DNA from: Paenactinomyces guangxiensis
GTDB taxonomy: Bacteria > Bacillota > Bacilli > Thermoactinomycetales > Thermoactinomycetaceae
Assembly: GCF_016055185.1 (NCBI RefSeq)
Contig: NZ_JAECVR010000001.1
Span: 322,345-386,344, forward strand
DNA: 64,000 nucleotides
Reading direction: 5' to 3'
In this document: one piece after another, positions 1 through 8,191 of the stretch
Layout of the letters: each line of letters begins with the position of its first letter
Numbering within the stretch: the stretch's first letter is position 1
Position numbers and translations under genes: made by a program
The notes under the pieces: model-generated
Seen by the model: only the letters and a program-made list of their open reading frames with translations
The model's database searches: none
What the model was told of the DNA's origin: nothing

Positions 1-132
1 TTTTGTACTCTCTCCTGCTTTCCCTGCCGCTTCTGCTACCCGGGTTACTCCTGTCGCTGACCCAACCAGTGCTGCCGTTCCGATGCCAACGAACTTCATA
101 AAATCTCGTCTCGAAACATGATTCTCAGCCAT
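1..132 (-). CDS. 5' end of a Tat-exported protein (partial)
   Basis: Reading the minus strand from an ATG at 132 gives 44 codons that run off the window edge. A purine-rich ribosome binding site (GGGGGAGAAG) stands just upstream. The N-terminus carries a twin-arginine motif, SRRDFMKFVG, at residues 7-16. It is followed by a hydrophobic stretch rich in Ala, Gly and Val and an Ala-rich end, which is the layout of a Tat signal peptide. Known for the motif: folded, often cofactor-bearing or metal-bearing enzymes are exported this way. The mature domain lies outside the window, so I cannot say which enzyme it is. Confidence 0.72.
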   Translation of the reverse strand, partial: MAENHVSRRDFMKFVGIGTAALVGSATGVTRVAEAAGKAGESTK

Positions 133-244
133 TCTTCTCCCCCATTCGTCAGATTCTCCCTTTTAAATTACAAGAAAAGTGTTAATTAGATTTAAATGTA
201 CCTTTAAGATATTAAGTAGAATGAAGGGAAAGGCGGGGATCACA

Positions 245-655
245 GTGAAGAGTTGGACGGGAGCGGCGGCTGTTTGCATTAATGAGCATGGCGAATGTTT
301 AATGGTTCGGCAGGGAAAGCCTGACGAGCCGAAGTTATGGTCGATTCCCTCAGGTGGAAAAGAAAAGGATGAAACCTATGCAGAGTGTTGCATATGGGAG
401 GTTTGGGAAGAGACAGGCTACAAGGTCGAAGTTGTACAAAAATTATTCGAGAAAATAGATGTTAGTTTTGGAATTGAAGCTCATGTTCATTACTTTGAAG
501 TTAAGTTAGTCGGAGGTTCGGCTACGATCCATGACCCTGATGGACTGATCTATGAAGTGGCCTGGAAGAGTGCGGAGGAAATTAAACAATTGGAACTGTC
601 GTTTCCACAAGATCGTGAGCTTTTGTTACAGTGGACGACAAAGAGATGCATTTAA
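245..655 (+). CDS. Nudix hydrolase
   Basis: This is a Nudix-fold pyrophosphohydrolase of about 137 residues, which would cleave a nucleoside diphosphate linked to another moiety. The Nudix box begins at GGKEKDET and ends at VWEETGY. The spacing matches the family consensus and the metal-binding EE pair is present, but the Arg of the usual REUxEExGU is a Trp here. I chose GTG 245 because AGGCGGGG lies seven bases before it. GTG 179 and ATG 221 are in frame but have no ribosome binding site. The substrate cannot be told from sequence. It is followed immediately by a broken acetyltransferase gene. Confidence 0.8.
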   Translation: MKSWTGAAAVCINEHGECLMVRQGKPDEPKLWSIPSGGKEKDETYAECCIWEVWEETGYKVEVVQKLFEKIDVSFGIEAHVHYFEVKLVGGSATIHDPDGLIYEVAWKSAEEIKQLELSFPQDRELLLQWTTKRCI

Positions 656-680
656 GATCAGGGAAAAAGTGATTAACATT

Positions 681-1090
681 ATGATTTCTGTATACCCTGC
701 AACTCTGGATGACTGGAATACATTGTCACTTTGGATGAATCAATCATCGGACACCGGAGGCGGGCTGCAAAGATTAAAAAGGCAATCGAATCGGGAAATT
801 GTTATATGGTAAGGGATCAGTCTGTATATACGGGGTTTGGTATCATGACCTCCTCCTTTTTTGATCAGCCTTTTATCTCGCTGTTAATGTTGCAAGCTGA
901 CTACCGGCGTCTCGGGGTTGGCCGGGCTTTAATGACAGCGATGGAAAATCAGGTACAGGGACCCAAACTGTTTACTTCAACCAATGAGTCAAACATTCCG
1001 ATACAAAAATTGTGCGAATCGCTCGGGTAAGTGAGAAGCGGTTGGATTGACAATTTGGATGAAGGAGATCCTGAAGTCATTTACTTTTAA
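681..1090 (+). pseudogene. GNAT acetyltransferase, broken by a frameshift and a stop
   Basis: The start ATG at 681 opens MISVYPATLDDWNTLS, a typical GNAT N-terminus. The matching continuation (DESIIGHRRRAAKIKKAI) is in another frame, so there is a frameshift near 725-735. The acetyl-CoA binding motif is visible as YRRLGVGRALM. The second frame then meets TAA at 1028-1030 inside a LGY-type motif. The same frame continues past it for 19 codons (VRSGWIDNLDEGDPEVIYF) to a proper stop at 1088-1090. Those residues match the usual GNAT C-terminal end. Two independent lesions make this a pseudogene rather than a start-site error. An alternative start is GTG 669. Confidence 0.75.
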
Positions 1091-1104
1091 AAGGCTGGGA
1101 TAAC

Positions 1105-1134
1105 AAAAGGACAACTCTGGCGGGTTGTCCTTTT
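1105..1134. terminator. Bidirectional intrinsic terminator
   Basis: An 11-bp perfect inverted repeat, AAAAGGACAAC and GTTGTCCTTTT, is separated by eight bases. It lies between the convergent acetyltransferase relic and mltG. The A and T tracts at its two ends let it work on both strands. Confidence 0.85.
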
Positions 1135-1141
1135 GCACAGC

Positions 1142-2224
1142 TTATTCGGCTCTACATTTATCTTCATATTTTTTGGCATTCCGATCACTTAAAGTGATAT
1201 ATTGCTGATGTTTCGTGTAAGTATCGGCAAAATAATGTTTGCCCGTACAGTTCCTCATCGTCACATAGTATTCATAACTGTGCTTCTCGGGATTTAATGC
1301 TGCCTTTAATGCTGCTTCACCCGGACTTGAGATCGGGCCGGGGGGCAAACCTGAATGAATATATGTATTGTAGGCGGCATAAGGCCCTTTTATTTGCCTC
1401 AGGTTTTTCAGATTGGTTGCTGATTTCCCCTCCATGCTCTTCATAAAGTAGACTGAAGCATCAATCATCAGTTTGTTGTTTGTTCTACTGTTGAGGCGGT
1501 TATATATTACACCCGAAATTCTTGGCAGCTCCTCTTTTACTTTCCCTTCCCGTTCAATCAGCGAAGCGACTGTCACCCATTGATCAATGGACATTCCTGA
1601 GCGCAGGGGATGCGCTTTCAGTTTATCTCGAACCTGCAGCTTGTCCACTCGTTTTGCAAACTGCTCTAACATGGCATTTACAATGTCTTCAGGTTTAGCA
1701 TTTTTACGAAACTGATATGTATTTGGATATAAATACCCTTCCAGCCGATACGGGCGCTTTGGGTCTTTCCGAATTTCCATCTCAAAGTTATATTTAGGTT
1801 GCTTATCATTTAAAGCCTTTAGAAATCCTTTCTCATCAAAGCCCAGCTTCCCAAGCCTGTCTGCGATCTGTTTGGCGTTCCAGCCGGGGGGAATGGTGAC
1901 TTTGACCAGACTTTGCTCTCCGTCAGAAAATTTTACCAACATTTCCGGCAGTGTCTCCTGTGGCTGTATTTCATATACACCTGCTTTTAAATTGGTTATG
2001 TTCTTATACTCCGCATAGTAACGAAAAAAATATGATTCCCTGATCAGTTTCTTTTCTTTTAGGATATCACCAATTTCCTGGATAGAGGTATTTGGAGGAA
2101 TAACAACTTCGACCGGCTTATTTCTCTTTGGTGAGCCGAGTGTAAAATCGGCGTACATATAACCTAACCCCGCCCAACCTGCGATGAGAACCAGGGTAAA
2201 GATGAAACGCCAAAACCATTTCAT
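1142..2224 (-). CDS. mltG: Endolytic murein transglycosylase MltG
   Basis: A 360-residue YceG/MltG family protein that cuts nascent glycan strands in the periplasm-equivalent space near the peptidoglycan synthases. A single membrane segment covers about residues 7-27. It is followed by a LysM-like region and the catalytic YceG domain. The motif SLIEREGK places the expected catalytic glutamate at residue 224, with the YLYPNTY motif upstream of it. B. subtilis has the same gene (yrrL) next to yrzB, yrrK, yrzL and alaS, as here. A terminator sits between it and the upstream operon, so it probably has its own promoter; a TATAAT lies at 2280-2285 on the minus strand. Confidence 0.93.
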   Translation of the reverse strand: MKWFWRFIFTLVLIAGWAGLGYMYADFTLGSPKRNKPVEVVIPPNTSIQEIGDILKEKKLIRESYFFRYYAEYKNITNLKAGVYEIQPQETLPEMLVKFSDGEQSLVKVTIPPGWNAKQIADRLGKLGFDEKGFLKALNDKQPKYNFEMEIRKDPKRPYRLEGYLYPNTYQFRKNAKPEDIVNAMLEQFAKRVDKLQVRDKLKAHPLRSGMSIDQWVTVASLIEREGKVKEELPRISGVIYNRLNSRTNNKLMIDASVYFMKSMEGKSATNLKNLRQIKGPYAAYNTYIHSGLPPGPISSPGEAALKAALNPEKHSYEYYVTMRNCTGKHYFADTYTKHQQYITLSDRNAKKYEDKCRAE

Positions 2225-2301
2225 TATTCTAAGACTCCCTCTCTAACGTCTTATAAAACTTCTTTCATGTTTAAACCTTATTATATGGTAGCATAGTTTT
2301 C

Positions 2302-2333
2302 AAAAAAAATAACGAGGAATTATCCCCGTTATT
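2302..2333 (-). terminator. Terminator of the alaS-DUF1292 operon
   Basis: AATAACG (2308-2314) pairs with CGTTATT (2327-2333) with an inner imperfect GG/CC pairing. On the minus strand a run of eight T follows. It lies just past the stop of the distal DUF1292 gene. Confidence 0.75.
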
Positions 2334-2335
2334 CG

Positions 2336-2632
2336 TCATGTATCATAAAAATACAACATTTCATCTAACGCATCAGCAATTCGTTCCCACTCGGTCTCAT
2401 CATCTATCTCTTCAGCCTGATTTTGCTTGATCCGAAAGATATACGCATCATCGGGATGGTCATTTTGCTTATGCATCACCGCATAATGCTGTCCGTCAAC
2501 TTCCACTTCATTTAGTACGCGGTATGACTCCTGCTTACCATCCGGATTAGGACGAATAAAAAGCTGGTCAGGTGACAGTTCGTTCCGAAGGATGTATACT
2601 TCTTTGGCTAAAGGCTGACTTGGCTGATTCAT
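2336..2632 (-). CDS. DUF1292 family protein, second tandem copy
   Basis: A small acidic protein (about 98 residues) of the DUF1292/YrzB family, function unknown. The family signature is a beta-rich N-terminal half (VYILRNELSPDQLF) followed by a conserved EWERIADALDEML helix. The preferred start is ATG 2632 with GGTGATAA upstream; ATG 2647 is also in frame. It follows a second DUF1292 gene by a few bases, so the two are probably tandem paralogues co-transcribed with ruvX, ireB and alaS. Confidence 0.8.
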   Translation of the reverse strand: MNQPSQPLAKEVYILRNELSPDQLFIRPNPDGKQESYRVLNEVEVDGQHYAVMHKQNDHPDDAYIFRIKQNQAEEIDDETEWERIADALDEMLYFYDT

Positions 2633-2650
2633 CTTTATCACCATCAAAAT

Positions 2651-2956
2651 TTAGTCTTCAAACTCGGCGATTATGGTATTAAAGGTTTCTTCAACCATCT
2701 CCCATTCATCATGGTTTTCTTCGTCGATCATTTCCAGTTGCAAATTCCCGTCCTGGTCTTCCGAATAACGGAAAGCAATCACTTCCTGGTAATCATCTTC
2801 GTCTTCCTCCAAATCGGCAGGTGTTACGAACATATATTTGCGGCCCGTCTCTTCATGTTCAAAGGTAAATAAAATCTCAAACTTTTCCTCTGAGCCGTCT
2901 TCAGTGGGAATTCTCAGGTATTCCGGTTCATCATGTACATGTGGTTGATCTGTCAC
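2651..2956 (-). CDS. DUF1292 family protein (YrzB-like)
   Basis: This 101-residue acidic protein has the DUF1292 core: [19 protein letters not shown], then an acidic loop, then AFRY and an EWEMVEETF helix. It overlaps the stop of ruvX by four bases (ATGA), which indicates translational coupling. In B. subtilis the equivalent yrzB also follows yrrK (ruvX). Biochemical role is unknown. Its paralogue lies immediately downstream. Confidence 0.85.
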   Translation of the reverse strand: MTDQPHVHDEPEYLRIPTEDGSEEKFEILFTFEHEETGRKYMFVTPADLEEDEDDYQEVIAFRYSEDQDGNLQLEMIDEENHDEWEMVEETFNTIIAEFED

Positions 2957-3414
2957 GATTCAAGCCCCCTTTGTGCATCTAAATAGCCCTGTAAAATCCA
3001 TGATGCTGCCATTTGATCAATCACTTTTTTTCTCTTTTTCCTGCTGATATCTGCGTCGATCAACGTCCGCTCTGCCGCAATGGTGGACAGCCGCTCGTCC
3101 CACAGGTGAACTGGCAGCGAATAACGCTGTTCAAGTTGTTTGGCCAACTGTTTGCAAGCCTCGCCTCTGGGCCCGAGTGTCCCGTTCATATTGCGTGGAA
3201 GCCCCACTACAATCGAACGTACATCATATTCCCGAACCAGTTCATCTAATCGTTTGAGCCAATCGGACATTCTACGGTCAATGACTTCAACTCCCTGGGC
3301 CGTCCAGCCCAGGGAGTCGCTGACTGCTACGCCTATTCTTCGCTCACCTGCGTCCAATCCCATGATGCGCGGAGAAGAATGTATATCCAACGAGGAAAAA
3401 TCACTCAAACTCAT
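2953..3414 (-). CDS. ruvX: Putative Holliday junction resolvase RuvX/YqgF
   Basis: A 153-residue RNase H-fold protein of the YqgF family, linked to Holliday junction resolution and, in some bacteria, 16S rRNA processing. The N-terminal motif [15 protein letters not shown] carries the first catalytic Asp (residue 21). WDERLST and the C-terminal [10 protein letters not shown] provide the other acidic residues. The start ATG at 3414 gives an N-terminal extension of about 15 residues over typical members. It lies between ireB and DUF1292 in the conserved alaS operon. Confidence 0.92.
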   Translation of the reverse strand: MSLSDFSSLDIHSSPRIMGLDAGERRIGVAVSDSLGWTAQGVEVIDRRMSDWLKRLDELVREYDVRSIVVGLPRNMNGTLGPRGEACKQLAKQLEQRYSLPVHLWDERLSTIAAERTLIDADISRKKRKKVIDQMAASWILQGYLDAQRGLES

Positions 3415-3426
3415 GAGGGTTCCTTT

Positions 3427-3675
3427 CTAGCTGTTCGACTCCAAATAAGACTTAACCAGCTCCTCGATGATCTCATCCCGCTCCAGTTTGCGGATAAGCG
3501 TACGGGCATTGTTATGTCGAGGAATGTAAGCAGGATCTCCGGATATGAGATATCCAACAATCTGATTAATCGGGTTATAACCTTTTTCCTTTAAGGACTC
3601 ATAAACCAAAAGCAGAATCTCTTTTGGATCATCTTCTTGGTCTCCCCGAAACTTAAATTTCATCGTTTCATCCAT
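3427..3675 (-). CDS. IreB family regulatory protein (UPF0297, YrzL)
   Basis: An 82-residue protein that starts MDETMKFKF and contains [20 protein letters not shown], the signature of UPF0297. The enterococcal member IreB is a phosphorylation target of the Ser/Thr kinase IreK and affects cephalosporin resistance; the role here is unknown. ATG 3675 is preferred, with GAGAGGTG upstream. An in-frame GTG at 3687 overlaps that ribosome binding site. It lies 65 bases after alaS with no terminator between, so it is in the alaS operon. Confidence 0.92.
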   Translation of the reverse strand: MDETMKFKFRGDQEDDPKEILLLVYESLKEKGYNPINQIVGYLISGDPAYIPRHNNARTLIRKLERDEIIEELVKSYLESNS

Positions 3676-3739
3676 GGATGATCTCACACCTCTCTCTTTG
3701 GATGACCAGCTCTTTAATTTGATTCGTGTTTCTTTAAGG

Positions 3740-6382
3740 TTATCCTCTTTTATTCGGCTGCAATTGTGTGGGAAGCCACTCTTCTACTTTCTGCAAGGCA
3801 GCCGGCAAGCGGTGAGGCTCTTTTCCGCCGGCCTGGGCCATATCCGGACGGCCACCGCCCCCTCCCCCACAAACGCTGGCAACTTCTTTTATTAATTTAC
3901 CCGCATGGAGCCCGGCTTGAACATATTTTGTGGAAACAGAGGCAACCAATTGTACTTTATCTCCGGTAACCGCTCCGAGGACAATCACCCCTTCTGACAG
4001 CTTCTGGCGCAGGTCATCCATCATACTGCGAAGTTGTTCCATCCCGCTGGCGTCTACTTGTGCGGTTAGCACCGGAACACCGGACACTTCCCGAACCTGG
4101 TCGATCAATTCTGAAGCAGCGGCTCGATTCAGCTTTGCACGAAGTGATTCATTTTCACGGGATAACTCTTTCACTTTTTCCTGCAGCCCGGCGATGCGCT
4201 CTGTCACATCTTGCGGATTTGCTTTTAACAGTTGTGCGGATTCTTGAAGAACTTCCACCAGCCCTTCCAGATGTGCAAAAGCACGTTTCCCGGTTGCAGC
4301 TTCAATCCGCCGGATTCCGGAACCGATCCCGCTTTCGCTCAAGATCTTGAACAAGCCGATCTCTCCTGTGCTGCCCACATGGGTCCCTCCGCATAATTCT
4401 AAGCTGTAGTCACCCACTTTCACAACACGAACCACTTCTCCATATTTTTCCCCAAACAAAGCCATGGCTCCCATTGCTTTGGCCTCAGCCAGCGGTTTGA
4501 TCATGGTTTCAACTCTAGTATTAACCCAGACCTGTTCATTTACGCGTTTTTCTACTTCACGAAGTTCCTCGTCTGTCAGTGATCCAATGTGCGTGAAGTC
4601 GAAACGAAGGCGGTCAGGTGCTACCAGCGACCCGGCCTGATTGACGTGTTCGCCCAGCACTTCTTTGAGCGCTTTATGCAACAGATGAGTAGCGGTGTGG
4701 TTTTTCACTGTGTCAGTACGCAAGCTTTTATCGATAGCTGCATGAACCCTTTCGCCCTGGCGTACTGTTCCTGATTCAACGACAACCGTATGAACATGCT
4801 CCCCACGGGGGCCTTTTTGCACATCTTCTACACGCAGCCTTGCTTCTTTGGCAGTAATTGTTCCTCTGTCAGCAACCTGCCCTCCGCTTTCTGCATAGAA
4901 TGGAGTTTCCTCCAGAATCAGCAATCCTTTTTTGCCTTCCCCGAGAATATCAACCATTTGATCCTCATAGATAATCGCAGCAATATGAGTTTCTTTGTCT
5001 GTTTCTCTGTAACCGACAAATTGGCTGTTCACTTCAAGGTCATTAAGGGCTCCGCCTTGCACTTTCATGCTGTCAATTTCCTGGCGGGCAGTCCGGGCCC
5101 GTTCACGTTGAGAAGCCATTTCTTTGTCGAAACCTTGACGGTCCACCGTAAAGCCCTGTTCCCGGGCGAAATCTTCGGTCAGATCCAGAGGAAACCCGTA
5201 GGTATCATATAGTTTAAACGCTTCTTCTCCCGAAATTTCACTGCGTCCTTCTGCCTTCGCAGTTTGAATGACATCTTCCAGAATACGCAATCCTTCACTT
5301 AATGTTTCCAGAAAGCGCTCTTCTTCTCCACGGATGACTCGTTCCACAAAGTCTTGTTTGTCCGCAGGCTCCGGATAATAATCTTTCATGATCTCAGCAA
5401 CAACCCCGGTCAACTCAAACAAAAAGGGGCGATCCATACCCAGTTTGCGGCCATAGCGCACGGCACGGCGGAGCAAACGCCGGAGCACATAACCACGCCC
5501 TTCATTGGAAGGGAGAACTCCGTCTGCCACTGCAAAAACAACGGTGCGAATATGATCGGCAATCACTTTTAGAGCAATGTCTGTCTCTTTGTCCACACCG
5601 TATTGAACTCCGGCTTTCTTGCAGGTTGCCTGAATAATCGGCTGAAACAGGTCTGTATCATAGTTCGTCCGGACCTTTTGCAGAACCAGAGCCATGCGCT
5701 CCAATCCCATCCCTGTATCAATGTTTTTCTTGGGCAGCGGAGTATAGGTGCCATCCGGGTTATGATTAAATTGCGAGAACACCAGATTCCAGACTTCCAG
5801 GAAACGCTCATTTTCCCCACCCGGATAACATTCAGGATCGGACGAATCACAAAGCTCTTCCCCAAGGTCATAGAAAATCTCGGTATTGGGGCCGCTGGGA
5901 CCTTCACCGATATCCCAGAAGTTTTCTTCTAATTTCACGATGCGCTCTTCCGGAATGCCGATTTTTTCATGCCATATCCGGTAAGCTTCCTCATCTTCAG
6001 GATGAATGGTCACAGATAATTTTTCCGGCTCCAATCCCATCCATTTTGGACTGGTGAGAAACTCCCACGCCCATGTAATGGCTTCTTCTTTAAAATAGTC
6101 GCCGATGGAAAAATTTCCCATCATCTCAAAAAAAGTATGGTGTCGCGCCGTATAGCCCACATTCTCGATATCGTTGGTGCGAATCGATTTTTGTGCGTTT
6201 ACAATGCGGGGATTTTCCGGAGTCAACCGTCCGTCAAAGTATTTTTTTAAAGTGGCAACCCCGCTGTTAATCCAGAGCAAACTGGGGTCATCGACGGGAA
6301 CAAGAGAAGCGCTTGGTTCTACTCTATGCCCTTTTTCCACAAAAAAATCGAGAAATTTGCGGCGAATTTCTGATGCTTTCAT
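3740..6382 (-). CDS. alaS: Alanine-tRNA ligase
   Basis: An 880-residue class II synthetase that charges tRNA-Ala. In order: catalytic domain ([12 protein letters not shown], then the class [20 protein letters not shown]), tRNA recognition region, editing domain with the [11 protein letters not shown] zinc motif and the matching CGGTHV, and a C-terminal DHHA1 part ending in a run of six Gly and [10 protein letters not shown] chose ATG 6382 because GGAGG lies nine bases upstream and the family begins [10 protein letters not shown]; an upstream ATG at 6418 lies within the T-box terminator. Expression is controlled by the T-box leader at 6419-6740. It heads the operon alaS-ireB-ruvX-DUF1292-DUF1292. 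Confidence 0.97.
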   Translation of the reverse strand: MKASEIRRKFLDFFVEKGHRVEPSASLVPVDDPSLLWINSGVATLKKYFDGRLTPENPRIVNAQKSIRTNDIENVGYTARHHTFFEMMGNFSIGDYFKEEAITWAWEFLTSPKWMGLEPEKLSVTIHPEDEEAYRIWHEKIGIPEERIVKLEENFWDIGEGPSGPNTEIFYDLGEELCDSSDPECYPGGENERFLEVWNLVFSQFNHNPDGTYTPLPKKNIDTGMGLERMALVLQKVRTNYDTDLFQPIIQATCKKAGVQYGVDKETDIALKVIADHIRTVVFAVADGVLPSNEGRGYVLRRLLRRAVRYGRKLGMDRPFLFELTGVVAEIMKDYYPEPADKQDFVERVIRGEEERFLETLSEGLRILEDVIQTAKAEGRSEISGEEAFKLYDTYGFPLDLTEDFAREQGFTVDRQGFDKEMASQRERARTARQEIDSMKVQGGALNDLEVNSQFVGYRETDKETHIAAIIYEDQMVDILGEGKKGLLILEETPFYAESGGQVADRGTITAKEARLRVEDVQKGPRGEHVHTVVVESGTVRQGERVHAAIDKSLRTDTVKNHTATHLLHKALKEVLGEHVNQAGSLVAPDRLRFDFTHIGSLTDEELREVEKRVNEQVWVNTRVETMIKPLAEAKAMGAMALFGEKYGEVVRVVKVGDYSLELCGGTHVGSTGEIGLFKILSESGIGSGIRRIEAATGKRAFAHLEGLVEVLQESAQLLKANPQDVTERIAGLQEKVKELSRENESLRAKLNRAAASELIDQVREVSGVPVLTAQVDASGMEQLRSMMDDLRQKLSEGVIVLGAVTGDKVQLVASVSTKYVQAGLHAGKLIKEVASVCGGGGGGRPDMAQAGGKEPHRLPAALQKVEEWLPTQLQPNKRG

Positions 6383-6418
6383 TTTTAACAGCCTCCATTT
6401 ATCATCCATTTTTTTCAT

Positions 6419-6740
6419 ATAAAAAACCTTCTCATCCCTGCCTCCTGTAAAAAGAGAAAAGGGACGAGAAGGTTTCCCGCGGTACCACCCCGATTACCGC
6501 CATCTATACAACCTGAAGCAAAAGGTCTCCAGGGTGCAGACAGATCGGTCACTTCATCCTTCGATAACGGCGAAAATTCACCGGCAGGGATTAGCTGCAT
6601 TCCGGAACTGGCTGCGAAACGGTTTGATCCGGGAAAGCCTTTCAGCCGGGGGATTTCCTCTCTGGCGGTAAACACGAGTCGCTCGGTTCCATCTACATGT
6701 TGCTCCTATTCATGTATGGTACAAGATCAAATTCAGCGAT
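6419..6740 (-). promoter_or_regulatory. T-box leader (tRNA-sensing) of alaS
   Basis: The minus strand reads GGGTGGTACCGCG (6478-6490), the T-box sequence that pairs with the uncharged tRNA acceptor end. Upstream is a Stem I region with the conserved AGAGAG and GGCTGAAAG elements. Downstream is an intrinsic terminator: 6425-6438 pairs with 6461-6474, followed by T residues. Uncharged tRNA-Ala should favour the antiterminator. A Gln/Gly-free reading frame across this leader is spurious. The specifier is likely a GCN alanine codon in GGAATGCAGCTAATCC, but I could not fix which triplet. Confidence 0.93.
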
Positions 6741-6744
6741 TTTC

Positions 6745-6753
6745 ATTATAGCA
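6745..6753 (-). promoter_or_regulatory. Extended -10 promoter of the alaS leader
   Basis: On the minus strand the sequence is TGCTATAAT, a TG-N-TATAAT extended -10 element. It stands just upstream of the T-box Stem I. No good -35 hexamer is seen at the usual distance. Confidence 0.55.
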
Positions 6754-6808
6754 CAAAATCACCAAATAGATGTTATTATTATACAACATAACCGGAAAAA
6801 TTAAAAAG

Positions 6809-7885
6809 TCAGGTCCGATGATGATTGACATAATGAGCAATCACATGCTCCAGCACCACTTTTCCCATCGCAAACAGAGGGACCGCCAGAAGCAAACCAA
6901 AAATTCCGCCAAGCTCCCCGCCCACAAGCAGAGCAAAAATGATAAACAGAGGGTGCATGTGCAGGGTTCGTCCTACAATTTGCGGGGAGATTACATTCCC
7001 CTCCAGAATTTGCACAATTAAATTGACGATAATCACTGCGATTACCATCTCGGTTGATTCGGTCACAGCAACCAAAATAGCGGGAATCGCCCCAAAAAAA
7101 GGCCCGAGGTAGGGAATGAGATTAAACACGCTCACAATCGCGGCAAGTAAAAGAGCATAAGGCAAGCCGATCAGTAAATATCCAATGTAAGCGAGCAGTC
7201 CAACCACAATGCAGACCAGCAATTGCCCACGAACATAATTCCCCAGCGCACGGTCCATATCCCGCAGTAACCGGATCAGCCCCCGCCGGTTTTGGCCCGG
7301 TAACAAGGTCATCATGGATTTTTCAATCGTCTTGGCGTCTTTCATCATGTAAAAGGCCAGAAATGGAATAATAAAGGCGAGAAAAATCTGGTTAATCGTA
7401 CTGCTGATCCCGCCCATCATATTGCCAACCCCATCGCTGATTCCCTGTTCCAGACGGCTTAATGATTTTTCTATCCCCTTCCGGATACTGACAGGGAGCC
7501 AGTCTTTGCTGTGATCATTATACTCATTGATCATTATCTGTATCCGGGCGTTCCACTCCGGGAAATGCTCTGCCAGTTCGTAGATCTGCTTTTCCAGCAG
7601 GGGAAGCATATTCATCACCAGTGTAACCACTGAGGCGATAAAAAGAGAATAAATCAGCAGAACAGCGACAGACCGAGGCACGGCCCGCTGGCTCAACAGA
7701 TTGACAATCGGATTTAAGAGATATGAAATTATCATGGCAATAAAAAAAGGTCCCAACACTGCCTTAAAAAACGCGAAAAGACCGCGAATGTACGGGTTCA
7801 TCTGCAATAATAAAAATATAATTCCCAGCAGAACCAAAGTCAGTACAGACCGGATCAGCCATCGTGATTCATTAAAGCGCTCCAC
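6809..7885 (-). CDS. AI-2E family transporter (permease)
   Basis: A 358-residue polytopic membrane protein of the AI-2E exporter/PerM family. Two hydrophobic helices sit at about residues 13-60, then a soluble stretch, then five or six helices. The late motif PYLGPFFGAIPAI is typical. Family members export autoinducer-2, or in Gram-positive bacteria Na+ and other ions; the substrate here is unknown. The start is GTG 7885 with AGGGGGAG five bases before it. The B. subtilis counterpart yrrI is also next to alaS. A decayed second copy of the first ~50 codons and the upstream region lies at 12141-12352. Confidence 0.85.
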   Translation of the reverse strand: MERFNESRWLIRSVLTLVLLGIIFLLLQMNPYIRGLFAFFKAVLGPFFIAMIISYLLNPIVNLLSQRAVPRSVAVLLIYSLFIASVVTLVMNMLPLLEKQIYELAEHFPEWNARIQIMINEYNDHSKDWLPVSIRKGIEKSLSRLEQGISDGVGNMMGGISSTINQIFLAFIIPFLAFYMMKDAKTIEKSMMTLLPGQNRRGLIRLLRDMDRALGNYVRGQLLVCIVVGLLAYIGYLLIGLPYALLLAAIVSVFNLIPYLGPFFGAIPAILVAVTESTEMVIAVIIVNLIVQILEGNVISPQIVGRTLHMHPLFIIFALLVGGELGGIFGLLLAVPLFAMGKVVLEHVIAHYVNHHRT

Positions 7886-7952
7886 CAGAACTCCCCCTCA
7901 TGTGGACCAGCTTACCCATAAGATATGAAAAAACGGTTTTTTTTATGTCCAG
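7736..7952. repeat. Direct repeat, left copy (5' part of permease gene)
   Basis: This segment covers the first ~50 codons of the AI-2E permease gene and ~65 bases upstream. It recurs in the same orientation at 12141-12352. Shared landmarks in order are AGGTCCCAACACTGCC, TGCAATAATAAAAAT, ATTCCCAGCAGAACC, GACCGGATCAGCC, CGTGATT, GAACTCCCCC, TTACCCATAAGAT and TTTATGTCC. The left copy is intact coding sequence. Confidence 0.85.
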
Positions 7953-8191
7953 GGATATAAAGTAGGCAGCGCCCCTTGAACAGAAAAATCTATTTTAATG
8001 TCAATAGTCATGCAATTTCTACCATATAGCTCCAGATAACACAGATTCTGAGCCTTGGACATATGTATAAACCATTTTTTACTAAGGTCAAGATCTTGCA
8101 CAAAACCTTTATCCCTACATGTGAAAAGTATAAAATGATGTAATAAAAAATGCTGAACCTTTTATTTTTAATGAATTTGAAAGGGGTGCAC
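7886..8191. other. Intergenic region before the dicarboxylate cassette
   Basis: The first ~65 bases belong to the direct repeat. The rest is AT-rich with no open frame I can support. A TATAAA at 8129-8134 lies ~60 bases before the sensor kinase start and could be a -10 element, but no matching -35 is seen. Confidence 0.4.

Noticed and set aside
6415-6675. An 86-codon open frame across the alaS leader
   Set aside because: It lies wholly in the T-box and its terminator, which explain every conserved base; no homologue-like features.
8096-8134. TTGCAC and TATAAA upstream of the sensor kinase as a promoter
   Set aside because: The spacer is 27 bases, too long for SigA.
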